5,891 nt of DNA from an uncultured Victivallaceae bacterium (GTDB lineage Bacteria > Verrucomicrobiota > Lentisphaeria > Victivallales > Victivallaceae). Shown here piece by piece: positions 5,786 through 5,891 of the stretch. The DNA is taken from positions 1 through 5,891 of the forward strand of contig CAKUKT010000176.1 in the NCBI GenBank assembly GCA_934663655.1, given 5' to 3'. The notes beneath the pieces were generated by a model. The model was given only the letters and a program-made list of their open reading frames with translations. It was not told the DNA's origin and searched no databases. The translations under genes and the position numbers were made by a program. Position 1 is the stretch's first letter. Each line of letters begins with the position of its first letter.

Positions 5786-5891
5786 TTTCCTCCTTTCCTC
5801 GTTCGTATGGTTCGCGGCCAACGCCGTTTTCATCATCATAACGGATTCCGGGCGTCCTCCCGTCCGGCAGGGAGAGCTCTCCGGCCAGTCC
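5760..5891 (-). CDS. cas3: Probable Cas3 nuclease-helicase, C-terminal end (partial)
   Basis: An open frame enters from the right edge and ends with TGA at 5762-5760, giving 43 residues of the C-terminus and no start in the window. It includes TPGIRYDDENGVGREPYERG, which resembles the YDxxxGL-like stretch near the end of many Cas3 proteins, and a charged tail. In I-E loci cas3 normally sits directly upstream of cse1 on the same strand, as here. The frame overlaps the cse1 start by 26 nt, suggesting one transcript and coupled translation. Too little is present to see the HD nuclease or helicase motifs, so the identity rests mainly on position. Confidence 0.7.
   Translation of the reverse strand, partial: GLAGELSLPDGRTPGIRYDDENGVGREPYERGKEENETFFADW

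Noticed and set aside
1..5891. A previously undescribed defence system in the window
   Set aside because: Every gene fits a known type I-E component; no extra accessory gene, transposase, tRNA or toxin-antitoxin pair is visible. Novelty here is limited to gene order, the Cas2 tail and leader details.

Overview
This window holds nearly all of a type I-E (Cascade) CRISPR-Cas locus, read entirely on the minus strand. In order of transcription, from high to low coordinates, it contains: the 3' end of what is most likely cas3, then cse1/cas8e, cse2, cas6e, cas7e, cas5e, cas1e, cas2e, an AT-rich leader with a strong promoter, and the leader-proximal end of the CRISPR array. The array runs off the left edge of the window.

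The cas genes are GC-rich by eye, tightly packed (overlaps of 4 to 26 nt, with one 40-nt gap before cas7) and preceded by clear GGAG/AAGGAG Shine-Dalgarno sequences. This points to a bacterium with moderately high GC and ordinary SD-led translation. The phylum cannot be fixed from this window alone.

The genes should work as a standard I-E system. Cse1, Cse2, Cas7, Cas5 and Cas6e form the Cascade surveillance complex around a crRNA. Cas6e cuts the hairpin repeat to leave an 8-nt 5' handle (ATGGTCCG by analogy with E. coli). Cas3, mostly outside the window, degrades the target. Cas1 and Cas2 insert new spacers at the leader end. All key residues checked are present: the Cas1 E/H/D/D quartet, the Cas6e histidine and Gly-rich loop, and the Cas7 and Cas5 family motifs. 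Two complete 32-nt spacers and three repeats with an exact 61-bp period are visible, so the locus looks intact.

The system itself is a known type. The less ordinary points are the gene order (cas6e between cse2 and cas7, not after cas5), a 35-residue extension on Cas2 encoded in AT-richer DNA with repeated TGACAA motifs, a near-perfect sigma70-type promoter in the leader, and a 16-bp inverted repeat that straddles the leader-repeat junction where new spacers would be integrated.
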